DNA of 64,000 bases from Clusia tigrina (lineage: Eukaryota; Arthropoda; Insecta; Diptera; Clusiidae): assembly GCA_920105625.2 (NCBI GenBank), contig CAKKTE020000647.1, positions 186,001-250,000 of the forward strand, given 5' to 3'. A program made the translations under genes and the position numbers. This document shows, in pieces, positions 24,901 through 37,719 of the stretch (position 1 is its first letter; every line of letters begins with the position of its first letter). The notes beneath the pieces are model-generated. The model did no database searches. It was given only the letters and a program-made list of their open reading frames with translations, and was not told the DNA's origin.

Positions 24901-25675
24901 GCTCCAGTAAAAAGTTACAAGCATTTGTATGTTGGAAACTTTGATAGGTGTAGGACGTACCGTATAGAAGTTAGGGCCATTCGAAGTTTTATCAGTGTTT
25001 TATTTATGATTCAAGGGTAGCATAGCTTTGAGCAATAGCTTAAATTGACAAGCGGCTCGAGTACTTTATTGTTACAAAATTTCAAGGTTTTATGACGCTC
25101 CAGTAAAAAGTTACAAGCATTTATATGTTGCAAACTTTGATAGGTATAGGACGTACCGTATAGAAGTTAGGGCCATTTGAAGTTTTAATAGTGTTTGATT
25201 TGGGACTCAATGGTAGCATAGCTTTGAGCGATAGCTTAAATTGACAAGAGGCTCGAGTACTTTATTGTTACAAAATTTCAATGTTTTATGACGCTCCAGT
25301 AAAAAGTTACAAGCATTTATATGTTGCAAACTTTGATAGGTGTAGGACGTACCGTATTGAAGTTAGGGCCATTTGAAGTTTTATCAGTGTTTTATTTGGG
25401 ATTCAAGGGTGGCATAGCTTTGAGCGTTAGCTTAAATTGACAAGAGGCTCGAGTGCTTTATTGTTACAAAATTTCAAGGTTTTATGACGCTCCAGTAAAA
25501 AGTTACAAGCATTTGTATGTTGCAAACTTTTATAGGTGTAGGACGTACCGTATAGAAGTTAGGGCCATTCGAAGTTTTATCAGTGTTTTATTTATGATTC
25601 AAGGGTAGCATAGCTTTGAGCGATAGCTTAAATTGACATGAGGCTCGAGTACTTTATTGTTACAAAATTTCATGG
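21952..25675 (+). repeat. 19-monomer HOR (3,724 bp), copy 1
   Basis: Starts at the monomer with gttgaaaac, which recurs at 25,715 (exactly 19 x 196 later) and at 29,047. The gatggctta monomer lies at 22,092, 22,876, 24,248 and next 25,816, spacings of 4, 7 and 8 monomers. Other shared rare markers are gttggaaac, gcgataactta, tgaccgatagc, gtttgaattggg and gaatttaggg. Private changes include gggaatcaagg and gacaacagggtcg near 23,050-23,100. Confidence 0.88.
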
Positions 25676-28600
25676 TTTTATGACGCTCCAGTAAAAAGTT
25701 ACAAGCATTTGTATGTTGAAAACTTTGATAGGTGTAGGACGTACCGTATAGAAGTTAGGGCCATTTGAAGTTTTATCAGTGATTGATTTGGGACTTAAGG
25801 GTAGCATAGCTTTGAGCGATGGCTTAAATTGACAAGAGGCTCGAGTACTTTATTGTTACAAAATTTCAAGGTTTTATGACGCTCCAGTGAAAAGTTACAA
25901 GCATTTGTATGTTGCAAACTTTGATAGGTGTAGGACGTACCGTATAGAAGTTAGGGCCATTCGAAGTTTTATCAGTGTTTTATTTATGATTCAAGGGTAG
26001 CATAGCTTTGAGCAATAGCTTAAATTGACAAGCGGCTCGAGTACTTTATTGTTACAAAATTTCAAGGTTTTATGACGCTCCAGTAAAAAGTTACAAGCAT
26101 TTATATGTTGCAAACTTTGATAGGTATAGGACGTACCGTATAGAAGTTAGGGCCATTTGAAGTTTTAATAGTGTTTGATTTGGGACTCAAGGGTAGCATA
26201 GCTTTGAGCGATAGCTTAAATTGACAAGAGGCTCGAGTACTTTATTGTTACAAAATTTCAATGTTTTATGACGCTCCAGTAAAAAGTTACAAGCATTTAT
26301 ATGTTGTAAACTTTGATAGGTGTAGGACGTACCGTATTGAATTTAGGGCCATTTGAAGTTTTATCAGTGTTTTATTTGGGATTCAAGGGTGGCATAGCTT
26401 TGAGCGTTAGCTTAAATTGACAAGAGGCTCGAGTGCTTTATTGTTACAAAATTTCATGGTTTTATGACGCTCCAGTAAAAAGTTACAAGCATTTGTATGT
26501 TGCAAACTTTGATAGGTGTAGGACGTACCGTATAGAAGTTAGGGCCATTTGAAGTTTTATCAGTGATTGATTTGGGACTTAAGGGTAGCATAGCTTTGAG
26601 CGATGGCTTAAATTGACAAGAGGCTCGAGTACTTTATTGTTACAAAATTTCAAGGTTTTATGACGCTCCAGTGAAAAGTTACAAGCATTTGTATGTTGCA
26701 AACTTTGATAGGTGTAGGACGTACCGTATAGAAGTTAGGGCCATTTGAAGTTTTATCAGTGTTTGAATTGGGACTCAAGGGTAGCATAGCTTTGAGCGAT
26801 AGCTTAAATTGACAAGAGGCTCGAGTACTTTATTGTTACAAAATTTCAAGGTTTTATGACGCTCCAGTAAAAAGTTACAAGCATTTGTATGTTGCAAACT
26901 TTGATAGGTGTAGGACGTACCGTATAGAAGTTAGGGCCATTTGAAGTTTTATCAGTGTTTGATTTGGGACTCAAGGGTAGCATAGCTTTGACCGATAGCT
27001 TAAATTGACAAGAGGCTCGAGTACTTTATTGTTACAAAATTTCAAGGTTTTATGACGCTCCAGTAAAAAGTTACAAGCATTTGTATGTTGCAAACTTTGA
27101 TAGGTGTAGGACGTACCGTATAAAAGTTAGGGCCATTCGAAGTTTTATCAGTGTTTGATTTGGGACTCAAGGGTAGCATAGCTTTGAGCGATAACTTAAA
27201 TTGACAAGAGGCTCGAGTACTTTATTGTTACAAAATTTCAAGGTTTTATGACGCTCCAGTAAAAAGTTACAAGCATTTGTATGTTGGAAACTTTGATAGG
27301 TGTAGGACGTACCGTATTGAATTTAGGGCCATTTGAAGTTTTATCAGTGTTTTATTTGGGATTCAAGGGTGGCATAGCTTTGAGCGTTAGCTTAAATTGA
27401 CAAGAGGCTCGAGTGCTTTATTGTTACAAAATTTCATGGTTTTATGACGCTCCAGTAAAAAGTTACAAGCATTTGTATGTTGCAAACTTTGATAGGTGTA
27501 GGACGTACCGTATAGAAGTTAGGGCCATTTGAAGTTTTATCAGTGATTGATTTGGGACTTAAGGGTAGCATAGCTTTGAGCGATGGCTTAAATTGACAAG
27601 AGGCTCGAGTACTTTATTGTTACAAAATTTCAAGGTTTTATGACGCTCCAGTGAAAAGTTACAAGCATTTGTATGTTGCAAACTTTGATAGGTGTAGGAC
27701 GTACCGTATAGAAGTTAGGGCCATTTGAAGTTTTATCAGTGTTTGAATTGGGACTCAAGGGTAGCATAGCTTTGAGCGATAGCTTAAATTGACAAGAGGC
27801 TCGAGTACTTTATTGTTACAAAATTTCAAGGTTTTATGACGCTCCAGTAAAAAGTTACAAGCATTTGTATGTTGCAAACTTTGATAGGTGTAGGACGTAC
27901 CGTATAGAAGTTAGGGCCATTTGAAGTTTTATCAGTGTTTGATTTGGGACTCAAGGGTAGCATAGCTTTGACCGATAGCTTAAATTGACAAGAGGCTCGA
28001 GTACTTTATTGTTACAAAATTTCAAGGTTTTATGACGCTCCAGTAAAAAGTTACAAGCACTTGAATGTTGCAAACTTTGATAGGTGTAGGACGTACCGTA
28101 TAGAAGTTAGGGCCATTCGAAGTTTTATCAGTGTTTGATTTGGGACTGAAGGGTAGCATAGCTTTGAGCGATAACTTAAATTGACAAGAGGCTCGAGTAC
28201 TTTATTGTTACAAAATTTCAAGGTTTTATGACGCTCCAGTAAAAAGTTACAAGCATTTGTATGTTGGAAACTTTGATAGGTGTAGGACGTACCGTATAGA
28301 AGTTAGGGCCATTCGAAGTTTTATCAGTGTTTTATTTATGATTCAAGGGTAGCATAGCTTTGAGCAATAGCTTAAATTGACAAGCGGCTCGAGTACTTTA
28401 TTGTTACAAAATTTCAAGGTTTTATGACGCTCCAGTAAAAAGTTACAAGCATTTATATGTTGCAAACTTTGATAGGTGTAGGACGTACCGTATAGAAGTT
28501 AGGGCCATTTGAAGTTTTAATAGTGTTTGATTTGGGACTCAAGGGTAGCATAGCTTTGAGCGATAGCTTAAATTGACAAGAGGCTCGAGTACTTTATTGT

Positions 28601-29007
28601 TACAAAATTTCAATGTTTTATGACGCTCCAGTAAAAAGTTACAAGCATTTATATGTTGCAAACTTTGATAGGTGTAGGACGTACCGTATTGAAGTTAGGG
28701 CCATTTGAAGTTTTATCAGTGTTTTATTTGGGATTCAAGGGTGGCATAGCTTTGAGCGTTAGCTTAAATTGACAAGAGGCTCGAGTGCTTTATTGTTACA
28801 AAATTTCAAGGTTTTATGACGCTCCAGTAAAAAGTTACAAGCATTTGTATGTTGCAAACTTTGATAGGTGTAGGACGTACCGTATAGAAGTTAGGGCCAT
28901 TGGAAGTTTTATCAGTGTTTTATTTATGATTCAAGGGTAGCATAGCTTTGAGCGATAGCTTAAATTGACATGAGGCTCGAGTACTTTATTGTTACAAAAT
29001 TTCATGG
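25676..29007 (+). repeat. 19-monomer HOR, copy 2, reduced to 17 monomers (3,332 bp)
   Basis: gatggctta markers at 25,816, 26,600, 27,580 and next 29,148 give spacings of 4, 5 and 8 monomers, so two monomers are missing from the middle section compared with copy 1. The splice shows as a gttggaaac monomer that continues as gtattgaatttaggg (27,280-27,330) instead of gtatagaagttaggg. Private changes include gcacttgaatg near 28,060 and gggactgaag near 28,142. Confidence 0.88.
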
Positions 29008-30640
29008 TTTTATGACGCTCCAGTAAAAAGTTACAAGCATTTGTATGTTGAAAACTTTGATAGGTGTAGGACGTACCGTATAGAAGTTAGGGCCATTTGA
29101 AGTTTTATCAGTGATTGATTTGGGACTTAAGGGTAGCATAGCTTTGAGCGATGGCTTAAATTGACAAGAGGCTCGAGTACTTTATTGTTACAAAATTTCA
29201 AGGTTTTATGACGCTCCAGTGAAAAGTTACAAGCATTTGTATGTTGCAAACTTTGATAGGTGTAGGACGTACCGTATAGAAGTTAGGGCCATTCGAAGTT
29301 TTATCAGTGTTTTATTTATGATTCAAGGGTAGCATAGCTTTGAGCTATAGCTTAAATTGACAAGCGGCTCGAGTACTTTATTGTTACAAAATTTCAAGGT
29401 TTTATGACGCTCCAGTAAAAAGTTACAAGCATTTATATGTTGCAAACTTTGATAGGTATAGGACGTACCGTATAGAAGTTAGGGCCATTTGAAGTTTTAA
29501 TAGTGTTTGATTTGGGACTCAAGGGTAGCATAGCTTTGAGCGATAGCTTAAATTGACAAGAGGCTCGAGTACTTTATTGTTACAAAATTTCAATGTTTTA
29601 TGACGCTCCAGTAAAAAGTTACAAGCATTTATATGTTGTAAACTTTGATAGGTGTAGGGCGTACCGTATAGAATTTAGGGCCATTTGAAGTTTTATCAGT
29701 GTTTTATTTGGGATTCAAGGGTGGCATAGCTTTGAGCGTTAGCTTAAATTGACAAGAGGCTCGAGTGCTTTATTGTTACAAAATTTCATGGTTTTATGAC
29801 GCTCCAGTAAAAAGTTACAAGCATTTGTATGTTGCAAACTTTGATAGGTGTAGGACGTACCGTATAGAAGTTAGGGCCATTTGAAGTTTTATCAGTGATT
29901 GATTTGGGACTTAAGGGTAGCATAGCTTTGAGCGATGGCTTAAATTGACAAGAGGCTCGAGTACTTTATTGTTACAAAATTTCAAGGTTTTATGACGCTC
30001 CAGTGAAAAGTTACAAGCATTTGTATGTTGCAAACTTTGATAGGTGTAGGACGTACCGTATAGAAGTTAGGGCCATTTGAAGTTTTATCAGTGTTTGAAT
30101 TGGGACTCAAGGGTAGCATAGCTTTGAGCGATAGCTTAAATTGACAAGAGGCTCGAGTACTTTATTGTTACAAAATTTCAAGGTTTTATGACGCTCCAGT
30201 AAAAAGTTACAAGCATTTGTATGTTGCAAACTTTGATAGGTGTAGGACGTACCGTATAGAAGTTAGGGCCATTTGAAGTTTTATCAGTGTTTGATTTGGG
30301 ACTCAAGGGTAGCATAGCTTTGACCGATAGCTTAAATTGACAAGAGGCTCGAGTACTTTATTGTTACAAAATTTCAAGGTTTTATGACGCTCCAGTAAAA
30401 AGTTACAAGCATTTGTATGTTGCAAACTTTGATAGGTGTAGGACGTACCGTATAGAAGTTAGGGCCATTCGAAGTTTTATCAGTGTTTGATTTGGGACTC
30501 AAGGGTAGCATAGCTTTGAGCGATAGCTTAAATTGACAAGAGGCTCGAGTACTTTATTGTTACAAAATTTCAAGGTTTTATGACGCTCCAGTAAAAAGTT
30601 ACAAGCATTTGTATGTTGGAAACTTTGATAGGTGTAGGAC
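29008..30640 (+). repeat. 19-monomer HOR, copy 3, partial (about 8 monomers)
   Basis: gttgaaaac, gtttgaattggg, tgaccgatagc and gttggaaac all recur at offset 3,332 from copy 2. One monomer (near 29,655, gtagggcgtacc with gtatagaattt) matches copy 1 (near 22,597) rather than copy 2, so it is a mosaic. Similarity to the unit ends after gttggaaac near 30,620, where the gattcgggact-free left-domain types resume. Confidence 0.82.
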
Positions 30641-33600
30641 GTACCGTATAGAAGTTAGGGCCATTCGAAGTTTTATCAGTGTTTTATTTATGATTCAAGG
30701 GTAGCATAGCTTTGAGCGATAGCTTAAATTGACATGAGGCTCGAGTACTTTATTGTTACAAAATTTCAAGGTTTTATGACGCTCCAGTGAAAAGTTACAA
30801 GCATTTGTATGTTGCAAACTTTGATAGGTGTAGGACGTACCGTATAGAAGTTAGGGCCATTTGAAGTTTTATCAGTGTTTGATTTGGGACTCAAGGGTAG
30901 CATAGCTTTGAGCGATAGCTTAAATTGACAAGAGGCTCGAGTACTTTATTGTTACAAAATTTCAAGGTTTTATGACGCTCCAGTAAAAAGTTACAAGCAT
31001 TTGTATGTTGCAAACTTTGATAGGTGTAGGACGTACCGTATAGAAGTTAGGGCCATTCGAAGTTTTATCAGTGTTTTATTTATGATTCAAGGGTAGCATA
31101 GCTTTGAGCGATAGCTTAAATTGACATGAGGCTCGAGTACTTTATTGTTACAAAATTTCAAGGTTTTATGACGCTCCAGTGAAAAGTTACAAGCATTTGT
31201 ATGTTGCAAACTTTGATAGGTGTAGGACGTACCGTATAGAAGTTAGGGCCATTTGAAGTTTTATCAGTGTTTGATTTGGGACTCAAGGGTAGCATAGCTT
31301 TGAGCGATAGCTTAAATTGACAAGAGGCTCGAGTACTTTATTGTTACAAAATTTCAAGGTTTTATGACGCTCCAGTAAAAAGTTACAAGCATTTGTATGT
31401 TGCAAACTTTGATAGGTGTAGGACGTACCGTATAGAAGTTAGGGCCATTCGAAGTTTTATCAGTGTTTTATTTATGATTCAAGGGTAGCATAGCTTTGAG
31501 CGATAGCTTAAATTGACATGAGGCTCGAGTACTTTATTGTTACAAAATTTCATTGTTTTATGACGCTCCAGTAAAAAGTTACAAGCATTTGTATGTTGCA
31601 AACTTTGATAGGTGTAGGACGTACCGTATAGAAGTTAGGGCCATTTGAAGTTTTATCAGTGATTGATTTGGGACTTAAGGGTAGCATAGCTTTGAGCGAT
31701 GGCTTAAATTGACAAGAGGCTCGAGTACTTTATTGTTACAAAATTTCAAGGTTTTATGACGCTCCAGTGAAAAGTTACAAGCATTTGTATGTTGCAAACT
31801 TTGATAGGTGTAGGACGTACCGTATAGAAGTTAGGGCCATTCGAAGTTTTATCAGTGTTTTATTTATGATTCAAGGGTAGCATAGCTTTGAGCGATAGCT
31901 TAAATTGACATGAGGCTCGAGTACTTTATTGTTACAAAATTTCAAGGTTTTATGACGATCCAGTGAAAAGTTACAAGCATTTGTATGTTGCAAACTTTGA
32001 TAGGTGTAGGACGTACCGTATAGAAGTTAGGGCCATTTGAAGTTTTATCAGTGTTTGATTTGGGACTCAAGGGTAGCATAGCTTTGAGCGATAGCTTAAA
32101 TTGACAAGAGGCTCGAGTACTTTATTGTTACAAAATTTCAAGGTTTTATGACGCTCCAGTAAAAAGTTACAAGCATTTGTATGGTGCAAACTTTGATAGG
32201 TGTAGGACGTACCGTATAGAAGTTAGGGCCATTCGAAGTTTTATCAATGTTTGATTTGGGACTCAAGGGTAGCATAGCTTTGAGCGATAGCTTAAATTGA
32301 CAAGAGGCTCGAGTACTTTATTGTTACAAAATTTCAAGGTTTTATGACGCTCCAGTAAAAAGTTACAAGCATTTGTATGTTGCAAACTTTCATAGGTGTA
32401 GGACGTACCGTATAGAAGTTAGGGCCATTCGAAGTTTTATCAGTGTTTTATTTATGATTCAAGGGTAGCATAGCTTTGAGCGATAGCTTAAATTGACATG
32501 AGGCTCGAGTACTTTATTGTTACAAAATTTCAAGGTTTTATGACGCTCCAGTGAAAAGTTACAAGCATTTGTATGTTGCAAACTTTGATAGGTGTAGGAC
32601 GTACCGTATAGAAGTTAGGGCCATTTGAAGTTTTATCAGTGTTTGATTTGGGACTCAAGGGTAGCATAGCTTTGAGCGATAGCTTAAATTGACAAGAGGC
32701 TCGAGTACTTTATTGTTACAAAATTTCAAGGTTTTATGACGCTCCAGTAAAAAGTTACAAGCATTTGTATGTTGCAAACTTTGATAGGTGTAGGACGTAC
32801 CGTATAGAAGTTAGGGCCATTCGAAGTTTTATCAGTGTTTTATTTATGATTCAAGGGTAGCATAGCTTTGAGCGATAGCTTAAATTGACATGAGGCTCGA
32901 GTACTTTATTGTTACAAAATTTCATGGTTTTATGACGCTCCAGTAAAAAGTTACAAGCATTTTTATGTTGCAAACTTTGATAGGTGTAGGACGTACCGTA
33001 TAGAAGTTAGGGCCATTTGAAGTTTTATCAGTGACTGATTTGGGACTTAAGGGTAGCATAGCTTTGAGCGATGGCTTAAATTGACAAGAGGCTCGAGTAC
33101 TTTATTGTTACAAAATTTCAAGGTTTTATGACGCTCCAGTAAAAAGTTACAAGCATTTGTATGTTGCAAACTTTGATAGGTGTAGGACGTACCGTATAGA
33201 AGTTAGGGCCATTCGAAGTTTTATCAGTGTTTTATTTATGATTCAAGGGTAGCATAGCTTTGAGTGATAGCTTAAATTGACATGAGGCTCGAGTACTTTA
33301 TTGTTACAAAATTTCAAGGTTTTATGACGCTCCAGTGAAAAGTTACAAGCATTTGTATGTTGCAAATTTTGATAGGTGTAGGACGTACCGTATAGAAGTT
33401 AGGGCCATTGGAAGTTTTATCAGTGTTTTATTTATGATTCAAGGGTAGCATAGCTTTGAGCGATAGCTTAAATTGACATGAGGCTCGAGTACTTTATTGT
33501 TACAAAATTTCAAGGTTTTATGACGCTCCAGTAAAAAGTTACAAGCATTTGTATGTTGCAAACTTTGATAGGTGTAGGACGTACCGTATAGAAGTTAGGG

Positions 33601-35760
33601 CCATTTGCAGTTTTATCAGTGTTTGATTTGGGACTCGAGGGTAGCATAGCTTTGAGCGATAGCTTAAATTGACAAGAGGCTCGAGTACTTTATTGTTACA
33701 AAATTTCAAGGTTTTATGACGCTCCAGTAAAAAGTTACAAGCATTTGTATGTTGCAAACTTTGATAGGTGTAGGACGTACCGTATATAAGTTAGGGCCAT
33801 TCGAAGTTTTATCAGTGTTTTATTTATGATTCAAGGGTAGCATAGCTTTGAGCGATAGCTTAAATTGACATGAGGCTCGAGTACTTTATTGTTACAAAAT
33901 TTCAAGGTTTTATGACGCTCCAGTGAAAAGTTACAAGCATTTGTATGTTGCAAACTTTGATAGGTGTAGGACGTACCGTATAGAAGGTAGGGCCATTTGA
34001 AGTTTTATCAGTGTTTGATTTGGGACTCAAGGGTAGCATAGCTTTGAGCGATAGCTTAAATTGACAAGAGGCTCGAGTACTTTATTCTTAAAAAATTTCA
34101 AGGTTTTATGACGCTCCAGTAAAAAGTTACAAGCATTTGTATGTTGCAAACTTTGATAGGTGTAGGACGTACCGTATAGAAGTTAGGGCCATTCGAAGTT
34201 TTATCAGTGTTTTATTTATGATTCAAGGGTAGCATAGCTTTGAGCGATAGCTTAAATTGACATGATTCTCGAGTACTTTATTGTTACAAAATTTCAAGGT
34301 TTTATGACGCTCCAGTGAAAAGTTACAAGCATTTGTATGTTGCAAACTTTGAGAGGTGTAGGACGTACCGTATAGCAGTTAGGGCCATTTGAAGTTTTAT
34401 TAGTGTTTGATTTGGGACTCAAGGGTAGCATAGCTTTGAGCGATAGCTTAAATTGACAAGAGGCTCGAGTACTTTATTGTTACAAAATTTCAATGTTTTA
34501 TGACGCTCCAGTAAAAAGTTACAAGCATTTGTATGTTGCAAACTTTGATAGGTGTAGGACGTACCGTATAGAAGTTAGGGCCATTCGAAGTTTTATCAGT
34601 GTTTTATTTATGATTCAAGGGTAGCATAGCTTTGAGCAATAGCTTAAATTGACAAGCGGCTCGAGTACTTTATTGTTACAAAATTTCAAGGTTTTATGAC
34701 GCTCCAGTAAAAAGTTACAAGCATTTGTATGTTGCAAACTTTGATAGGTGTAGGACGTACCGTATAGAAGTTAGGGTCATTTGAAGTTTTATCAGTGTTT
34801 GATTTGGGACTCAAGGGTAGCATAGCTTTGAGCGATAGCTTAAATTGACAAGAGGCTCGAGCACTTTATTGTTACAAAATTTCAAGGTTTTATGACGCTC
34901 CAGTAAAAAGTTACAAGCATTTGTATGTTGCAAACTTTGATAGGTGTAGGACGTACCGTATAGAAGTTAGGGCCATTTGAAGTTTTTTCAGTGTTTGATT
35001 TGGGATTCAAGGGTGGCATAGCTTTGAGCGTTAGCTTAAATTGACAAGAGGCTCGAGTGCTTTATTGTTACAAAATTTCATGGTTTTATGACGCTCCAGT
35101 AAAAAGTTACAAGCATTTGTATGCTGCAAACTTTGATAGGTGTAGGACGTACCGTATATAAGTTAGGGCCATGTAAAGTTTTATCAGTGTTGGATTTGGG
35201 ACTCAAGGGTAGCATAGCTTTGAGCGTTAGCTTAAATTGACAAGCGGCTCGAGTACTTTATTGTTACAAAATTTCAAGGTTTTATGACGCTCCAGTAAAA
35301 AGTTACAAGCATTTATATGTTGCAAACTTTGATAGGTATAGGATGTACCGCATAGAAGTTAGGGCCATTTGAAGTTTTAATAGTGTTTGATTTGGGACTC
35401 AAGGGTAGCATAGCTTTGAGCGATAGCTTAAATTGACAAGAGGCTCGAGTACTTTATTGTTACAAAATTTCAAGGTTTTATGACGCTCCAGTGAAAAGTT
35501 ACAAGCATTTGTATGTTGCAAACTTTGATAGGTGTAGGACGTACCGTATAGAAGTTAGGGCCATTTGAAGTTTTATCAGTGTTTGATTTGGGACTCAAGG
35601 GTAGCATAGCTTTGAGCGATAGCTTAAATTGACAAGAGGCTCGAGTACTTTTTTCTTACAAAATTTCAAGGTTTTATGACGCTCCAGTAAAAAGTTACAA
35701 GCATTTATATGTTGCAAACTTTGATAGGTATAGGACGTACCGTACAGAATTTAGGGCTAT
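30641..35760 (+). repeat. Mixed, partly dimeric satellite stretch (392-bp alternation)
   Basis: From 30,772 to 31,555 two types strictly alternate: (gtgaaaag, cattt, gtttgatttggg, caagagg) and (gtaaaaag, cattc, ttttatttatg, catgagg), a 392-bp dimer. A seven-monomer block 31,556-32,927 (1,372 bp) starts and ends at the gatggctta landmark monomer. From 33,300 rightward single-copy substitutions become frequent (gcaaattttg, tttgcag, ggactcgagg, gattctcgag, gagaggtg, gcactttatt), marking the change toward the less homogenised right half. The first tatgctgc variant appears near 35,121. Confidence 0.75.
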
Positions 35761-37719
35761 TTGAAGTTTTATCAGTGTTTGATTCGGGACTTAAGGGTAC
35801 CATAGCTTTGAGCGATAGCTTAAATTGACAAGCGGCTCGAGTACTTTATTGTTACAAAATTTCAAGGTTTTATGACGCTCCAGTAAAAAGTTACAAGCAT
35901 TTGTATGCTGCAAACTTTGATAGGTATAGGACGTACCGTATAGAAGTTAGGGCCATTTGAAGTTTTAATAGTGTTTGATTTGGGACTCAAGGGTAGCATA
36001 GCTTTGAGCGATAGCTTAAATTGACAAGAGGCTCGAGTACTTTTTTGTTACAAAATTTCAATGTTTTATGACGCTCCAGTAAAAAGTTACAAGCATTTAT
36101 ATGTTGCAAACTTTGATAGGTGTAGGACGTACCGTATTGAAGTTAGGGCCATTTGAAGTTTTATCAGTGTTTTATTTGGGATTCAAGGGTGGCATAGCTT
36201 TGAGCGTTAGCTTAAATTGACAAGAGGCTCGAGTGCTTTATTGTTACAAAATTTCATGGTTTTATGACGCTCCAGTAAAAAGTTACAAGCATTTGTATGT
36301 TGCAAACTTTGATAGGTGTAGGACGTACCGTATAGAAGTTAGGGCCATTTGAAGTTTTATCAGTGATTGATTTGGGACTTAAGGGTAGCATAGCTTTGAG
36401 CGATGGCTTAAATTGACAAGAGGCTCGAGTACTTTATTGTTACAAAATTTCAAGGTTTTATGACGCTCCAGTGAAAAGTTACAAGCATTTGTATGTTGCA
36501 AACTTTGATAGGTGTAGGACGTACCGTATAGAAGTTAGGGCCATTTGAAGTTGTATCAGTGTTTGATTTGGGACTCAAGGGTAGCATAGCTTTGAGCGAT
36601 AGCTTAAATTGACAAGAGGCTCGAGTACTTTATTGTTACAAAATTTCAAGGTTTTATGACGCTCCAGTAAAAAGTTACAAGCATTTGTATGTTGCAAACT
36701 TTGATAGGTGTAGGACGTACCGTATAGAAGTTAGGGCCATTCGAAGTTTTATCAGTGTTTTATTTATGATTCAAGGGTAGCATAGCTTTGAGCAATAGCT
36801 TAAATTGACAAGAGGCTCGAGTACTTTATTGTTACAAAATTTCAAGGTTTTATTACGCTCAAGTAAAAAGTTACAAGCATTTGTATGTTGCAAACTTTGA
36901 TAGGTGTAGGACGTACCGTACAGAATTTAGGGCCATTTGAAGTTTTATCAGTGTTTGATTCGGGACTCAAGGGTAGCATAGCTTTGAGCGATAGCTTAAA
37001 TTGACAAGCGGCTCGAGTACTTTATTGTTAAAAATTTCAAGGTTTTATGACGCTCCAGTAAAAAGTTACAAGCATTTATATGCTGCAAACTTTGATAGGT
37101 ATAGGACGTACCGTATAGAAGTTAGGGCCATTTGAAGTTTTATCAATGTTTGATTTGGGACTCAAGGGTAGCATAGCTTTGAGCGATAGCTTAAATTGAC
37201 AAGAGGCTCGAGTGCTTTATTGTTACAAAATTTCAAAATTTTATGACGCTCCAGTAAAAAGTTACAAGCATTTATATGTTGCAAACTTTGATAGGTGTAG
37301 GACGTACCGTATAGAAGTTAGGGCCATTTGAAGTTTTATCAGTGTTTGATTTGGAATTTAAGGGTAGCATAGCTTTGAGCAATAGCTTAAATTGACAAGA
37401 GGCTCGAGTACTTTATTGTTACAAAATTTCAATGTTTTATTACGCTCCAGTAAAAAGTTACAAGCATTTGTATGTTGCAAACTTTGATAGGTGTAGGATG
37501 TACCGTATAGAAGTTAGGGCTATTTGAAGTTTTATCAATGTTTGATTTGGGATTTAAGGGTAGCATAGCTTTGAGCAATAGCTTAAATTGACAAGAGGCT
37601 CGAGTACTTTATTGTTACAAAATTTCAAGGTTTTATGACGTTCGAGTAAAAAGTTACACGCATTTGTATGTTGCAAACTCTGATAGGTGTAGGACGTACC
37701 GTATAGAAGTAAGGGCCAT
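35761..37719 (+). repeat. Tandem duplication of 1,959 bp (10 monomers), copy 1
   Basis: Ten monomers with one single-base deletion (gttaaaaatttc near 37,030). It includes left-type monomers (ttttaatag, gggtggc, gatggctta) and right-type monomers (gattcggg, ttattacg, acgttcgag, acacgcattt, ctctgatagg), so it spans the transition between the two halves. Copy 2 follows immediately. Confidence 0.93.
35782..35798 (+). other. Weak CENP-B-box-like 17-mer in a right-half monomer variant
   Basis: The variant gattcgggacttaagggt fits 7 of the 9 fixed positions of the mammalian CENP-B box (ttcg and the final ggg present; a at position 10 and c at position 13 not matched). About 20 monomers carry it (for example near 37,740, 40,680, 43,815, 48,517, 53,777, 57,305 and 62,790), all to the right of 35.7 kb. 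Function is not implied; two required positions fail. Confidence 0.3.

Noticed and set aside
33539..33757. Open frame of 72 codons on the minus strand (similar ones at 45,494-45,712 and 43,896-44,144)
   Set aside because: A satellite shadow starting at ttg. The usual minus-strand stop within gggactcaaggg is lost through one substitution (ctcgagg at 33,637; gacataagg at 45,588) or a one-base frame shift (44,049). The monomer length of 3n+1 shifts the frame every unit.
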